Shown here one piece after another: positions 1 to 9,508 of a DNA stretch of 64,000 bases. Position 1 is the first letter of the stretch. Each line of letters starts with the position of its first letter. The notes under the pieces are model-generated. The model was given only the letters and a program-made list of their open reading frames with translations, had not been told where the DNA came from and searched no databases. The stretch comes from Poa pratensis. Taxonomy: Eukaryota > Streptophyta > Magnoliopsida > Poales > Poaceae. Where the stretch lies: contig CAMZMU010000096.1 in NCBI GenBank assembly GCA_947311845.1, positions 18,916,500-18,980,499 on the forward strand, in the 5' to 3' direction. The translations under genes were made by a program, and so were the position numbers.

Positions 1-868
1 GGTTTCCACCGAAAGTTAGTCCACCAGATATTTTCCCCTTCCGAGACATGGTTGAAAGGAAAAGAGTTGCTAGATATCGAGTATTTGCAAAGTAATGAAG
101 GTTAACCTGATCAGTATCATATGTTTTACGTATGTTTGAGTAGAAAAAGTGACAACATTATTTGACTACCATCAGACTCACACACTTACAAAATGGCTAT
201 AAAATTTTGGTAGGAGTTGAGCCTCAAGGTTAGTGAAGTCATACCATTAGTCGCACTAACGTCCCTCACGTGGAAAATATTTCTTTTTAGTTATACATGA
301 GGGTCCAAATCACGACACATTCTCGCATGCGATGAGAATGTCCATCCACTAAAAGAATATTCCAGCCTAATGAGACACATGACGTCAAACCTAGGTATTG
401 ATCAACGGGTGTACAACCAGTTTATTATCCAATCACAGCTTGGTTCTTCAGAGAACAAAATTATAATTTGAGTACAATAGCCAAAAGGAGATACAAATGT
501 TTCGAAACTCCGTTTATTGAACACTTTCCTCATGAATGCACGTCTTACTGTCGTAATAGTAAAAACTTGAAACATCGTCCAGTTTGTAAGTCTATGCAAA
601 CAAAAGTATGAAACCCCATATATATTTTCAATAGGATAGGACGACCCATGTTCAGTTGTTCCCATTATCCTCAGAAGTTCGTGTTGTTAATTTGTAGACT
701 AACTGCATAAAAACATAAATGAAGAATTCCTTTTAGAATATCCCCTATAAAGAAAAATATTTAGCTTATATGCCACAATAAATAGCTCTTCATGCATGTA
801 TTGATCTTGTATTGATACTCCACGTAATATCTACTCACCCATTAATTTGATGGATCTTTATTATCGTA
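1..868. other. No gene recognised
   Basis: The sequence is AT-rich and ORFs are short. An 87-codon minus-strand ORF (402-665) shows no motif I recognise. It probably holds the upstream region of the PMEI-like pseudogene that follows. Confidence 0.5.
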
Positions 869-888
869 CACCATGATGGATAGATCTC

Positions 889-899
889 AATATATATAC
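889..899 (+). promoter_or_regulatory. TATA-box candidate for the PMEI-like pseudogene
   Basis: A run reading aatatatatac lies about 95 bases before the chosen ATG at 993, in a moderately AT-rich stretch. The position suits a plant TATA box followed by a leader of about 65 bases. Without transcript data this is positional evidence only. Confidence 0.35.
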
Positions 900-992
900 A
901 TAATATATAATCCATTGCGAGATTCTTTTCTATTAACAACTCTAAAACAAGCGATAGTACACTTCACAGCTGCATTACTTCCAGACTCCACC

Positions 993-1506
993 ATGGAGAA
1001 GACTAGTGCCCTGTCGCTGGCCCTGCTGCTCCTGTTCGTTGCCGGGGCTGAGGCCACCGCATGCAAGGACGTCCCAGCGACGCCCATTGCTGCGGCCTGC
1101 CGCCAGGCGAGCACTAGCGACCACCTGTACGACCTCTGGGTCGGCATGCTTGAGGGTTCGCCGGACAGCGGCGACGTACGCAGCTACGCGCTCGCCGCCG
1201 CCGACGCAGTCCTCAAGTCCTACGAGGCCATGAAGAAGGCTCTCTTCTCCTGCACACAGGACTACGGAGGACTTCACTGCGCGCCTCAACTTCGAGAACT
1301 GCAAGACGGTTCTGGAGTCCAACTCCGACTGCGAGCTCCAGTCACTCGAGGAAATGTACATGGACGCCATAGTTGACGCCGACGGCTGCGCCACCAAGAT
1401 ACTTCCCAACCGCGGCGAGTCACCGTCCACGTACGACATGGTCATAACTGACCGCCACCGGAGCTTTCTGGCTTTCGGGCTGGGCCAGCTGGTTGCTAAC
1501 CCGTAG
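993..1506 (+). pseudogene. Invertase/pectin methylesterase inhibitor (PMEI)-like gene with a frameshift
   Basis: The ATG at 993 opens a reading frame whose first 21 or so residues form a signal peptide (Leu-rich core, then AEA). The mature part has spaced Cys residues (ACKDV, ACRQA, FSCTQ) and the helical, Ala-rich pattern of the plant invertase/PMEI family. Such proteins are secreted and inhibit cell-wall invertase or pectin methylesterase. At about 1266-1272 the frame moves by one base. In the new frame the homology-like sequence continues (FENCK, SDCEL, DGCAT) to a stop at 1504-1506. Joined, the product would be about 170 residues, normal for the family. The upstream in-frame ATG at 873 was not chosen because it lies before the signal peptide. 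The break could be a real pseudogene lesion or a base error. The family call rests on Cys spacing and length by eye. Confidence 0.6.
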
Positions 1507-1674
1507 GTCGATCCGTCGCACTCGCTGACTCGCACCTCAGTTCCTGGGGTTCTCCGTAGTCACTCACACCCCCAATACTTGGGGCCTTCTCTGTAATGAC
1601 ACCCCAATCCTTGGGACTACATATTTATGAATCAAATAATGTGGTTTGAGCAGTGTGTTTCCTCTCTCGGAATT
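1507..1674. other. 3' flank of the PMEI-like pseudogene
   Basis: A short C/T-rich stretch with two near-copies of a ccccaat-cttggg motif is followed by AT-rich sequence. It is probably the 3' UTR region. Nothing else was recognised. Confidence 0.3.
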
Positions 1675-1689
1675 CCCCTATATATAAAA

Positions 1690-2330
1690 GTTGGTGTGAT
1701 CCACACCCCATTCCACCGTCCACGTCATCCGCAAAACGTCGGTCGTTGGATCGCGGCAGCCGACGATCCGGATCACTCCTGCTACCAATAGCGTCGCGCC
1801 ACGTCGCACTGCAGCGTCACTTTTACAAAAAAAACGCCCGCAAAGGACCGAATTGTAATTTCGAACAAACCGAAGGACCTCCGTGCAAAAACATCAGCGC
1901 AGCTCCCCCTTCCCTTTCTTCTCTCGCGCGCGCGGCCGAACCTCTCCGCCGCCGCCGACGCACGGCCGCGCCGCTACGCGCCTCCCCAGGCAAATCGAAG
2001 CCTACCAGCCGCTCCGCCGCCTCTTCCTCTCCGTCCTCGCCCACTTTCACTTGCTGGAACGCCGCGCACAGCTCGGAATCGCCGTCGCCGCTCTTCGCAC
2101 TCGCCGCCGCAGATTGGCTCGCCGCGGGCGGCTCCGGCGACCATTTGGTCTGCCGCGCCGCCCGTTCGCCTCGCCCGCGCCTCCTCTCGCAGATCCGTGC
2201 GGTCTCAGTCTCGCGCGCGCGCGCAGCTGCCCGAGCGCGAGCTCGGCAGCGCGGCGGCCGCGTCCGCCGACGAGTTACGCGTGACGCCATTGCTGACGTC
2301 GTGACCCCACCTGTCAGCGTCCCATTTTTT
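1690..2330. other. GC-rich block inside the Helitron, possible captured gene 5' region
   Basis: This block is rich in CG dinucleotides and contrasts sharply with the AT-rich tail that follows. Long ORFs are open on both strands, which is what GC-rich non-coding DNA does; none shows a domain. It resembles the promoter/5' UTR of a grass gene and may be Helitron cargo. No parent gene was identified. Confidence 0.35.
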
Positions 2331-2672
2331 AAAATGATTTCCAGAATAGAAAAAACGCTGACATCTGGGACCCACCTGCCAGTAATTTAACAATTATAGG
2401 AAAATGCTACAATTTAGAAATTTCATATCTTCAAAATTACAATTAAAACAAATACAAACAATATATCAAAATTTTCTAAATTTTACAAACTTTTAAACTT
2501 TCTACACAAAAATTGTATCAAAAAATTTTTTGTACAAAACATAATACAAATAACATATCAACAATTTTCAAATTTTACCACATTTTCAAAAATTCATATC
2601 TTCTAATCTAAAATTCAAAAAAAAACTATAAATTTAACAAATATAACAAACTTACAAGCTTTCCGCCCATAA

Positions 2673-3405
2673 GTTGTACCAAAAAATAAATTGCCCCCAA
2701 CATAACGCAAAAAACACACCAAAATTTCCCAAATTTTACTAAATTCTCAAAAATTCATATCTTTTAGAAAATACGACAAATATATCAAGACGAACAACAA
2801 CAATTGAAAAAGATAAAAATCTAATTATACAGTTTAAACAAATGTTTATGTTATACTTAAAATATTTCCAAACATCCCAATTTTTTAAATATCTAAAAAT
2901 ACTCGATATAACAAATTGCTCCTTCTACGATAAAATATTAGTATAACAATTCTCACAAAAAAAAATACATGCGAATTGTAAAATTGTTACAGAATTAAAA
3001 ACACTTTAAAATATATCTCACAAATTGCATTTACCTTCTAGTTGTACTAAAAAATAAATTGCCCCCAACATAATGCAAAAAACACACCAAAATTTCACAA
3101 ATTTTACTAAATTCCCAAAAATTCATATCTTTTAGAAAATACGACAAATATATCAAGACGAACAACACCAATTGAAACAGATAAAAATCTAATTATACAG
3201 TTTAAACAAATGTTTATGTTATACTTAAAATATTTCCAAATATCCCAATTTTTTAAATATCTAAAAATACTCGATATAACAAATTGCTCCTTCTACGATA
3301 AAATATTAGTATAACAATTCTCCCAAAAAAAAATATGCGAATTGTAAAATTGTTACAGAATTAAAAACACTCTAAAATATATCTCACAAATTGCATTTAG
3401 CTTCA
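2673..3405. repeat. Tandem duplication, two copies of about 368 bp
   Basis: The copies start at 2673 and 3041, each with gttgta(c/t) followed by an A-run and ttgcccccaacata. They stay alignable for about 365 bases and differ by scattered substitutions and short A-run changes. The repeat is in the AT-rich Helitron tail and encodes nothing visible. Confidence 0.8.
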
Positions 3406-4015
3406 TTATGAAGTTAAAACAAAAGCAACACATTTAAGCATTCAAAATTGTTACAAAAAATTAGAATTTCCCTAAAAAAACTAACACATTTGAAATAAAT
3501 GTTTACAAAAAAAGAAACAACAGATTCGAGCATTTAATTTTTTTAGAAAATTATAAGCACTCTAAAATGTATCTCACAAATTGCATTCGCCCTAATTATG
3601 AATTTAAGACAAATTTTATGGTATACTTCAAATATGACCAGACATCCCAAATTTCCAAATATCTAAAAAATGATCAATATAACAAATCGTTTCTTATACA
3701 ATAAATATATATCATAATTCTCACAAACAAATACACGCAACACATTTGAAAAATTGAATTTGCTAAAAAAAGGAAAAAGATAAAATCCACTACAATATAT
3801 ATTTCCCACATATTATCTCACATAATCCATTCTCCCGAATTATGAAGTTCAAATAAAAACTTATGCCATTCCACCAATCTAATTTGAATAATATTTATAC
3901 AAACTCCAAATGAATTTTCTCTAACTACAAATTAACTTTAGCAGACAACCATATACTATACATCCTCCAATCATGAAATTCAAACAAATATGTCAACAAA
4001 ATACAAACATACAAA

Positions 4016-4457
4016 ACCATTCCAATTTACTAAACATTTAACGTAACTCTAAAATATGTGAATAAACTCACAAGAAAAAAAACTAACTACTTAGGAATAT
4101 TTTCACATAAAAAACAAAACACATTCGAAATTGAATTACAATAATTCCCAAATTTGAGCAATCTCCAAAATCCAACAATTTTAAAAACGGAAGCATTTTT
4201 CAATTTCAATGATTTCCAAACTTAAACAACTTTACAACCATTCTAGCTTACTAAACATTTAACGCAACTCTAAAATGTGTGAAAAAACTCACAGGAATAA
4301 AAATACTAACTACTTACGAATATTCTTACATAAAAAAACACATTTGAAATTGAATTACAATAATTTTCAAATTTGAACCACCTCCAAAATCCAACCATTT
4401 TAAAAACGGAGGCATTTTTCAATTCCAATTATTTCCACAATTAAACAACTTTACAAC
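4016..4457. repeat. Tandem duplication, two copies of about 221 bp
   Basis: Copies begin at 4016 and 4237 (accattc...actaaacattt). Both carry aacggaggcattttt-type motifs near their ends. They are more diverged than the 368-bp pair upstream. The array leads straight into the Helitron 3' hairpin. Confidence 0.75.
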
Positions 4458-4491
4458 ATCACCATTTTCATATTCAAATTCACAAACACAC

Positions 4492-4521
4492 GCGCGGCAT
4501 TTGCCGCGCTTAGATACCTAG
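4492..4521 (+). other. Helitron 3' terminus: hairpin plus CTAG
   Basis: The stem GCGCGGCA pairs with TGCCGCGC across a TT loop, followed by 12 bases ending CTAG, then a host T. This is the diagnostic Helitron 3' end. Confidence 0.85.
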
Positions 4522-5135
4522 TTCATTTAATTCGTCGTCCAACGTACGCTTGATACATTGGCCAGAACGTACACTAGCCATATAGTATAGAAAATCAAAC
4601 GGTTCATTAAGCCATCCGGTATCAGTCAACTTAATTGAGCAAAAGAAGCAACGGCACTTGCTAAAATCCATACACGTCCAAGGGATGATGTTAATAACTT
4701 TAAAAGAAAATGTTGAGAGGATACATGCAATGCAACCAACATACATTCAGTTCCGAGCAACACTACTAGCTAGCAAGTTGTACAGTTCAGAACAGAAAAA
4801 TGGTAATTCATTAGAAACCAGCATATATCCTGATCCTCCTTTGCCTTCTGACTGAAATAGGCATGGAATATTCTTCTTTTATACAGATCCCGCGGGAAGT
4901 AAGAGAATAATAATTATTGCAAAGTTCACGTTGAAGAAAATTTGGAATCTTATATATTTACTAATTGGAGGCACCGTAGGAGGCTCCACGTTAATCCTCA
5001 GAAACTACAATGAATTGTCCATCCGATCACGCTATTAATCATCTACAACCGTCGGATGAAATTACTCAAAGAGTCCTAGCCCGCTGTCCCACGTGCAGGC
5101 CCCTCCACATTAATCCTGAAGGGAGTCGTGGTTTT
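4522..5135. other. Intergenic sequence between the first Helitron and the small LTR element
   Basis: No ORF of note. Two short similar segments (ctccacgttaatcct near 4985 and ctccacattaatcct near 5103) flank a segment with a cacgtg-type G-box-like motif. The last five bases, GTTTT, are the target site of the LTR element. The segment resumes after it at 6364. Confidence 0.4.
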
Positions 5136-5374
5136 TGTTACGCACCCTCTGCCGGCTGGCCGGTCCCGAGGCTGCGTAGCGTAGAGGAAGTAGTCGAAGG
5201 ACGCAAGGTATGGCACAAGTAGTCTTTATTATCAATTGTGTGTCTCTCTCCATACAATACATGGGGTATATATAAGAGGGAGAGGGGCTAGGGTTGAGGA
5301 CCAATCTAGGGGAAAACCCCCCACCCAAGAAAGGGTGGGCCCGTACGAGTCACGTACGGGTCGGTTTCCCAACA
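5136..5374 (-). repeat. LTR (3' LTR in element orientation)
   Basis: TG...CA-bounded repeat with a TATA-like tatatata near 5267-5274. On the minus strand the polypurine tract (5375-5384) lies immediately before it. Confidence 0.9.
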
Positions 5375-5570
5375 CTCCCCCTTGGTCCGACAACTCGTAT
5401 TATCTATGTCTCAAAAACTCCGAAAACCCAACGGGAAAAATATGGAGAAAGAGTGCATAGTATATGTCTCCTCATGTTGCACGAATTGCCAGCGGGGCGG
5501 CGAGCACGGCAGCGGTCGGGGCGGCGGCCAGTAGGGCTCGCAGCGACCGACTTGCGACGAGCGCGTCGTA

Positions 5571-5781
5571 AGTGCGACGACGGCGCCACGTAGTGCGAGG
5601 CTCGGTGTGTTGCGTGGCGGCTTGCCGACCTATGAACACAACGAGCGGCTCTACATTGGGCAGCCGCCGGGCGGAAGTGCGACGACGGCGCCACGTAGTG
5701 CCAGGCTCGGTGCGTTGCGTGGCGGCTTGCCGACCTATGCAACACACGACAAGCGGCTCTACATTGGGCAGCCGACGGCGT
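5571..5781. repeat. Tandem duplication inside the LTR element, two copies of about 105 bp
   Basis: Copies begin at 5571 and 5676 (agtgcgacgacggcgccacg). Each ends with ctctacattgggcagccg. This creates the repetitive reading frames on both strands; no function is implied. Confidence 0.85.
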
Positions 5782-6124
5782 CCTTTACACTGGCGCATCT
5801 AATGTCAATTTTCTTCGTCGTGTTCATCCGGAACCGTGACGGCGCGTTGCACAGCTGGTGCGCCGCGGCGGTACCGTGATCATCCGGATCACGTCCGTAC
5901 GGACTCCCTACAGTGCCGTCATCAAATCCCCCTTGAATCCGAGAGTATCGACATTGGTCGGCGACGTATTCGTCAGCTCGACTCTCGGGAGGGAAATCGA
6001 CACCGTAGGTAACATCTAAAGATTACGAGAGACGCAAAAACGGAAAAGAAAAGGCGATCGGTGCAGGGAGCCTGCTTGAGGAAGGCTCGACGACAGCTCG
6101 GCGGAGAGCTTCGTGCTGATAACG

Positions 6125-6363
6125 TGTTATGCACCCTCTGCCGGCTGGCCGGTCCCGAGGCTGCGTAGCGTAGAGGAAGTAGTCGAAAGACGCAAGGTAT
6201 GGCACAAGTAGTCTTTATTATCAATTGTGTGTCTCTCTCCATACAATACATGGGGTATATATAAAAGGGAGAGGGGCTAGGGTTGAGGACCAATCTAGGG
6301 GAAAACCCCCCACCCAAGAAAGGGTGGGCCCGTACGAGTCACGTACGGGTCGGTTTCCCAACA
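6125..6363 (-). repeat. LTR (5' LTR in element orientation)
   Basis: This is the partner of 5136-5374, differing at three sites. The primer-binding-site-like motif occupies about 6110-6124 directly beside it. Confidence 0.9.
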
Positions 6364-9300
6364 GTTTTCTTCTCTACCACCGCTTCGTCCAAAAAGGAGA
6401 AGGAAAACAAATCTCTAATCATCGCGTTCCAGGCAATCAGATCTCTAATCGTGATGTTCAATCTCACCTCCATTGGTTCAGCCAATGCAAGATCGAGAAG
6501 TCGCCTCTGTGTCCAATGTCCTAGGCGGTGGCCGGCAGCAAAAACTGCGGAAGTTGGCGCCATCCACGCCGGGTTCGCTCCATCTGCCGTATAGCTGGAT
6601 GGTATCTGCTACTTTGATCGGACGCCATTGTCACAAATCTCAGGTAAAAAACGGAATAACCTTTTTCCTGTCAGATCCATGTTATTCTTTTGATCTGGGC
6701 GAGATTGCAAGAGACGTCAAGCACATGGCAGCCATCATCAACTAATCAGCTGCCTCCTCTCAATCCAAATTGCATCGTGGGAAATTTGAGCAACCAATTT
6801 TTAGGGGTCTTTCCAGGCGTTCAATTTGATATAGAAATTGTAGTGTACTACTCCGTAGCCAGTGTGATTGTCTGCATTGCTGATCTTGGACTTCTGTGTA
6901 TACGGAGATATTGTCTGTCGTCAATCTTAGTATCATATGCTGATCAATATGATGCAATAATATTCGTCCAGTTTTTGTTTTGCTTCAAAAACTTTTGAAC
7001 TTTTGGGTTAATTTTTGAAGCTTTCTATGCAGACTGATGCTCACGCATTAGTTAAACCTAACCATGTTTGCCTATGGGCTATACTCAGCAACTGAATACG
7101 TAGTCCTGCTGGAGATCCACGTATGTGTGATGCTTTGACAGACTAGAAATGTGATACACTGAAGACTTGCGGGGTAAGTGAATATTTTCTTATTTATTAG
7201 TAAGTACCTACAAATACTTTATAATTTCTCATATGTACATTGGTAATACTAATTAAAATTTCATCTCTTGCTGGAGTTATTTTCTGTTTGCAGATGTTGT
7301 GTGGGTATTTCAAAAAAGGTTGTATGCAGTAAGAAGCCTAAAATATATACCTCACTGATTAAGGAATTTGCATCCTACCTCTAGCAGTGTACGGATATTC
7401 AGTTTGATTGTGTCCTCTGTATCCTCCTTTTTAACTGGCGACAAAACAATCACTGAGATATTATCTTATATATTTGGAACAGGGACCTTCTAAGTCTGTA
7501 TGCTAGGATATGAAATGTAAAACCAAGGTGTCTATACAAATGTAAAAAGGCAATAGTAAAGTAGTGTTCGTGTTACTGAAAACCAACTTGAAATAGTAAA
7601 ATCATGTTCTGATAGGTGTATTTTTGGTGCTCAACCAATGGCAGAAACTGCATTATCCTACTAATTCATTTCTTAATTATTTATCTTTGTGGTGGATTTA
7701 CTTTTACCATTCTACTATTTTGTTAGAGTTGGAATACTAATATGTTTGTTTCTATGCACTAACTAAACTGAACTTTATGCATATATAGTTCGTGTACAAT
7801 CTTGATTTCCATTTCTTCTACATTGCTTTATCAGAGGGACCTTTTATTTGGTGATAATACCTGAAATTTTGTCTTGACCTTTGATTCTGTTATTCATCCT
7901 CTCATGTGTGTGGCTATTTCCAAAAAAAACTCAAAACTTGCAGCAGGAGAGCTACTGATCTATAGTTTTTTACAAATTTACAAGCAGGTACTCCTAGGTC
8001 ATTTTGAACTTTCCAACTGTGGGAGCAAAAGGAACGTGCAAATGTAAGTTCAGATCACACTCTATACTCTAGGTGAAGCAGATCCTAGCCTCTATGAGGT
8101 GGCGTAACCATGAAGTTCTACTAGAGAGACAACATCATAATAATTTTTAATTATTTGCTTCGATGTGTTAATTCTATGTCGTAAATGTTAGATCAATGAC
8201 AATCAGAGACTACAAAATGAAATTGTGAACCGAAATATGCTTATTGACCGAGTGCAAAGCATTTCACAAAGGTACTAGCATACATAGTCCACTTGGTGCT
8301 GATTTCGCAGAGAATCGCCATGTACTAACATTCACGGAGTAAGGTATACTTATGATCTTAGTGAGATCGGATTCAAAGTGTAATTTTAATTAACCTTAGA
8401 TATATATTAGTATGTTATTTGGATTGCAATATTTCTGATTCAAAAAGCCGGTCTGATCATTTTCTTGCATATATTGCTCCTGCAACCGAAATATGCTTTA
8501 TGTATAGACAAATGGCACAAGCTCCTGCTGCCAAGGTATTTTCCCTTTACTTGGCAACTTCTTGAAGTTGATTAGTCTGGACACTCAACTATCTGTTTCT
8601 GTAGAGAATAGCATGATAGGTCTTCTTAGATTCCCCAAAAAATCTTTATGTATGTTACTCCCGCTTTTATGCATACCAGTGGCTGGATACTTTTCTATAT
8701 CTTCTATAAATTGTTTCAACAGTTGCCTCTAATACATATATGTTGTTGTGCACCTACTTTAAGATAAATTAAATTAGCTAGACTTAAGGATATAGAGATT
8801 CAATTAATTGGGTACGGAAGTTCACTCTCTTGGATGTAAAAAGGGCTTTAACAAATTCTACTCGGTATTAATGTATATCACTCTTTCTCAAAATACAGTA
8901 ATCGTTTTTCTTATTACAGGTTTGCATTGTGCACTACTAGCATACACAATACATGCAAAAGAAAGATAATTTGAAAGGGGACAGGGAGGTAGAAGCCACT
9001 TTTTTGTAGGAGAAATCGGTGGCAAGGAGACAGCGGCCACAAACTTTTAGCGGAAACGGCGGCCATAGCGAGAAGACGGGGGAGAGCGGAGGCGCAGCGA
9101 CAGAGGCTTGGCTTACACGGACGATGTGGGATCCAGAGAATAACAGAATATCCATATGATGATGCCCAGTTAGTTGTATGTGCACGTCCTTGAAGTCATG
9201 TAAATATATTTATGTCTACCCATGTAAATGCAGAGAAAATCAACAAAAAAAAAGGTGAAGTATGAAATATCAATTTGTAAGTGGTCGAGCTATATAATTT

Positions 9301-9508
9301 AAAAAATATATCCATGTAAGCTATGGGGGAAGTAAGTTCAATAATATAAATCATTTCTCCTCTTTGGACTACAAATGAAAATTATCACATGTTTTAGCAC
9401 CAATAGTTCAATAGTGTAAACCTTTTTTCCCTTAAAAATCATTCGAACATATATTATTTTTGTGCTCCAAAATTGCTAGCCCGTGCAGTCGCACGGGTTG
9501 ACGACTAG
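6364..9508 (+). mobile_element. Sequence ending in a second Helitron 3' terminus; 5' limit unknown
   Basis: The right end is a Helitron 3' terminus (9480-9508, listed separately). The body is AT-rich with no Rep/helicase ORF. The start (6364-6640) looks like a leader exon of a captured gene: CT-rich, no long ORF, and a possible splice donor (ctcag|gtaaaa) near 6641. It continues the sequence interrupted by the small LTR element. A G-rich patch at 8960-9130 might be another fragment. The 5' terminus was not found and may lie before 5136. Boundaries other than 9508 are guesses. Confidence 0.5.
9480..9508 (+). other. Helitron 3' terminus: hairpin plus CTAG
   Basis: CCCGTGC and GCACGGG pair around a 4-base loop (9480-9497). 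Eleven bases ending CTAG follow, then T at 9509. This form of terminus is frequent in grass Helitrons. Confidence 0.85.

Larger units (their letters stand above)
1675..4521 (+). mobile_element. Non-autonomous Helitron
   Basis: The 3' end is clear: a perfect 8-bp stem with a 2-base loop (4492-4509), then 12 bases ending in CTAG at 4521, followed by T, as expected for insertion between A and T. No Rep/helicase coding region is present, so it depends on an autonomous partner. The 5' end is not certain. I place it near 1675, where ctatatataaaagttgg resembles the 5' region of grass Helitrons, but a clean A|TC start was not found. Inside are a GC-rich block (1690-2330) and a long AT-rich tail made of diverged tandem repeats. 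The element lies just 3' of the PMEI-like pseudogene. Confidence 0.65.
5136..6363 (-). mobile_element. Small non-coding LTR retrotransposon (TRIM-like)
   Basis: Two 239-bp direct repeats start TGTTA and end CAACA (5136-5374 and 6125-6363). The 5-bp TSD GTTTT is at 5131-5135 and 6364-6368. Orientation is minus: next to the right-hand LTR the minus strand reads CGTTATCAGCACGA, a primer-binding-site-like motif seen in grass copia elements, and next to the left-hand LTR it reads CAAGGGGGAG, a polypurine tract. The internal region is only 750 bp with no gag or pol motif, so the element is non-autonomous. The LTRs differ at three positions, all transitions, which suggests recent insertion. It could be a TRIM family or an internally deleted copia element. 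Confidence 0.9.

Noticed and set aside
1653..2390. 245-codon plus ORF and 155-codon minus ORF
   Set aside because: GC-rich DNA open on both strands, no domain, and spanning the likely Helitron boundary.
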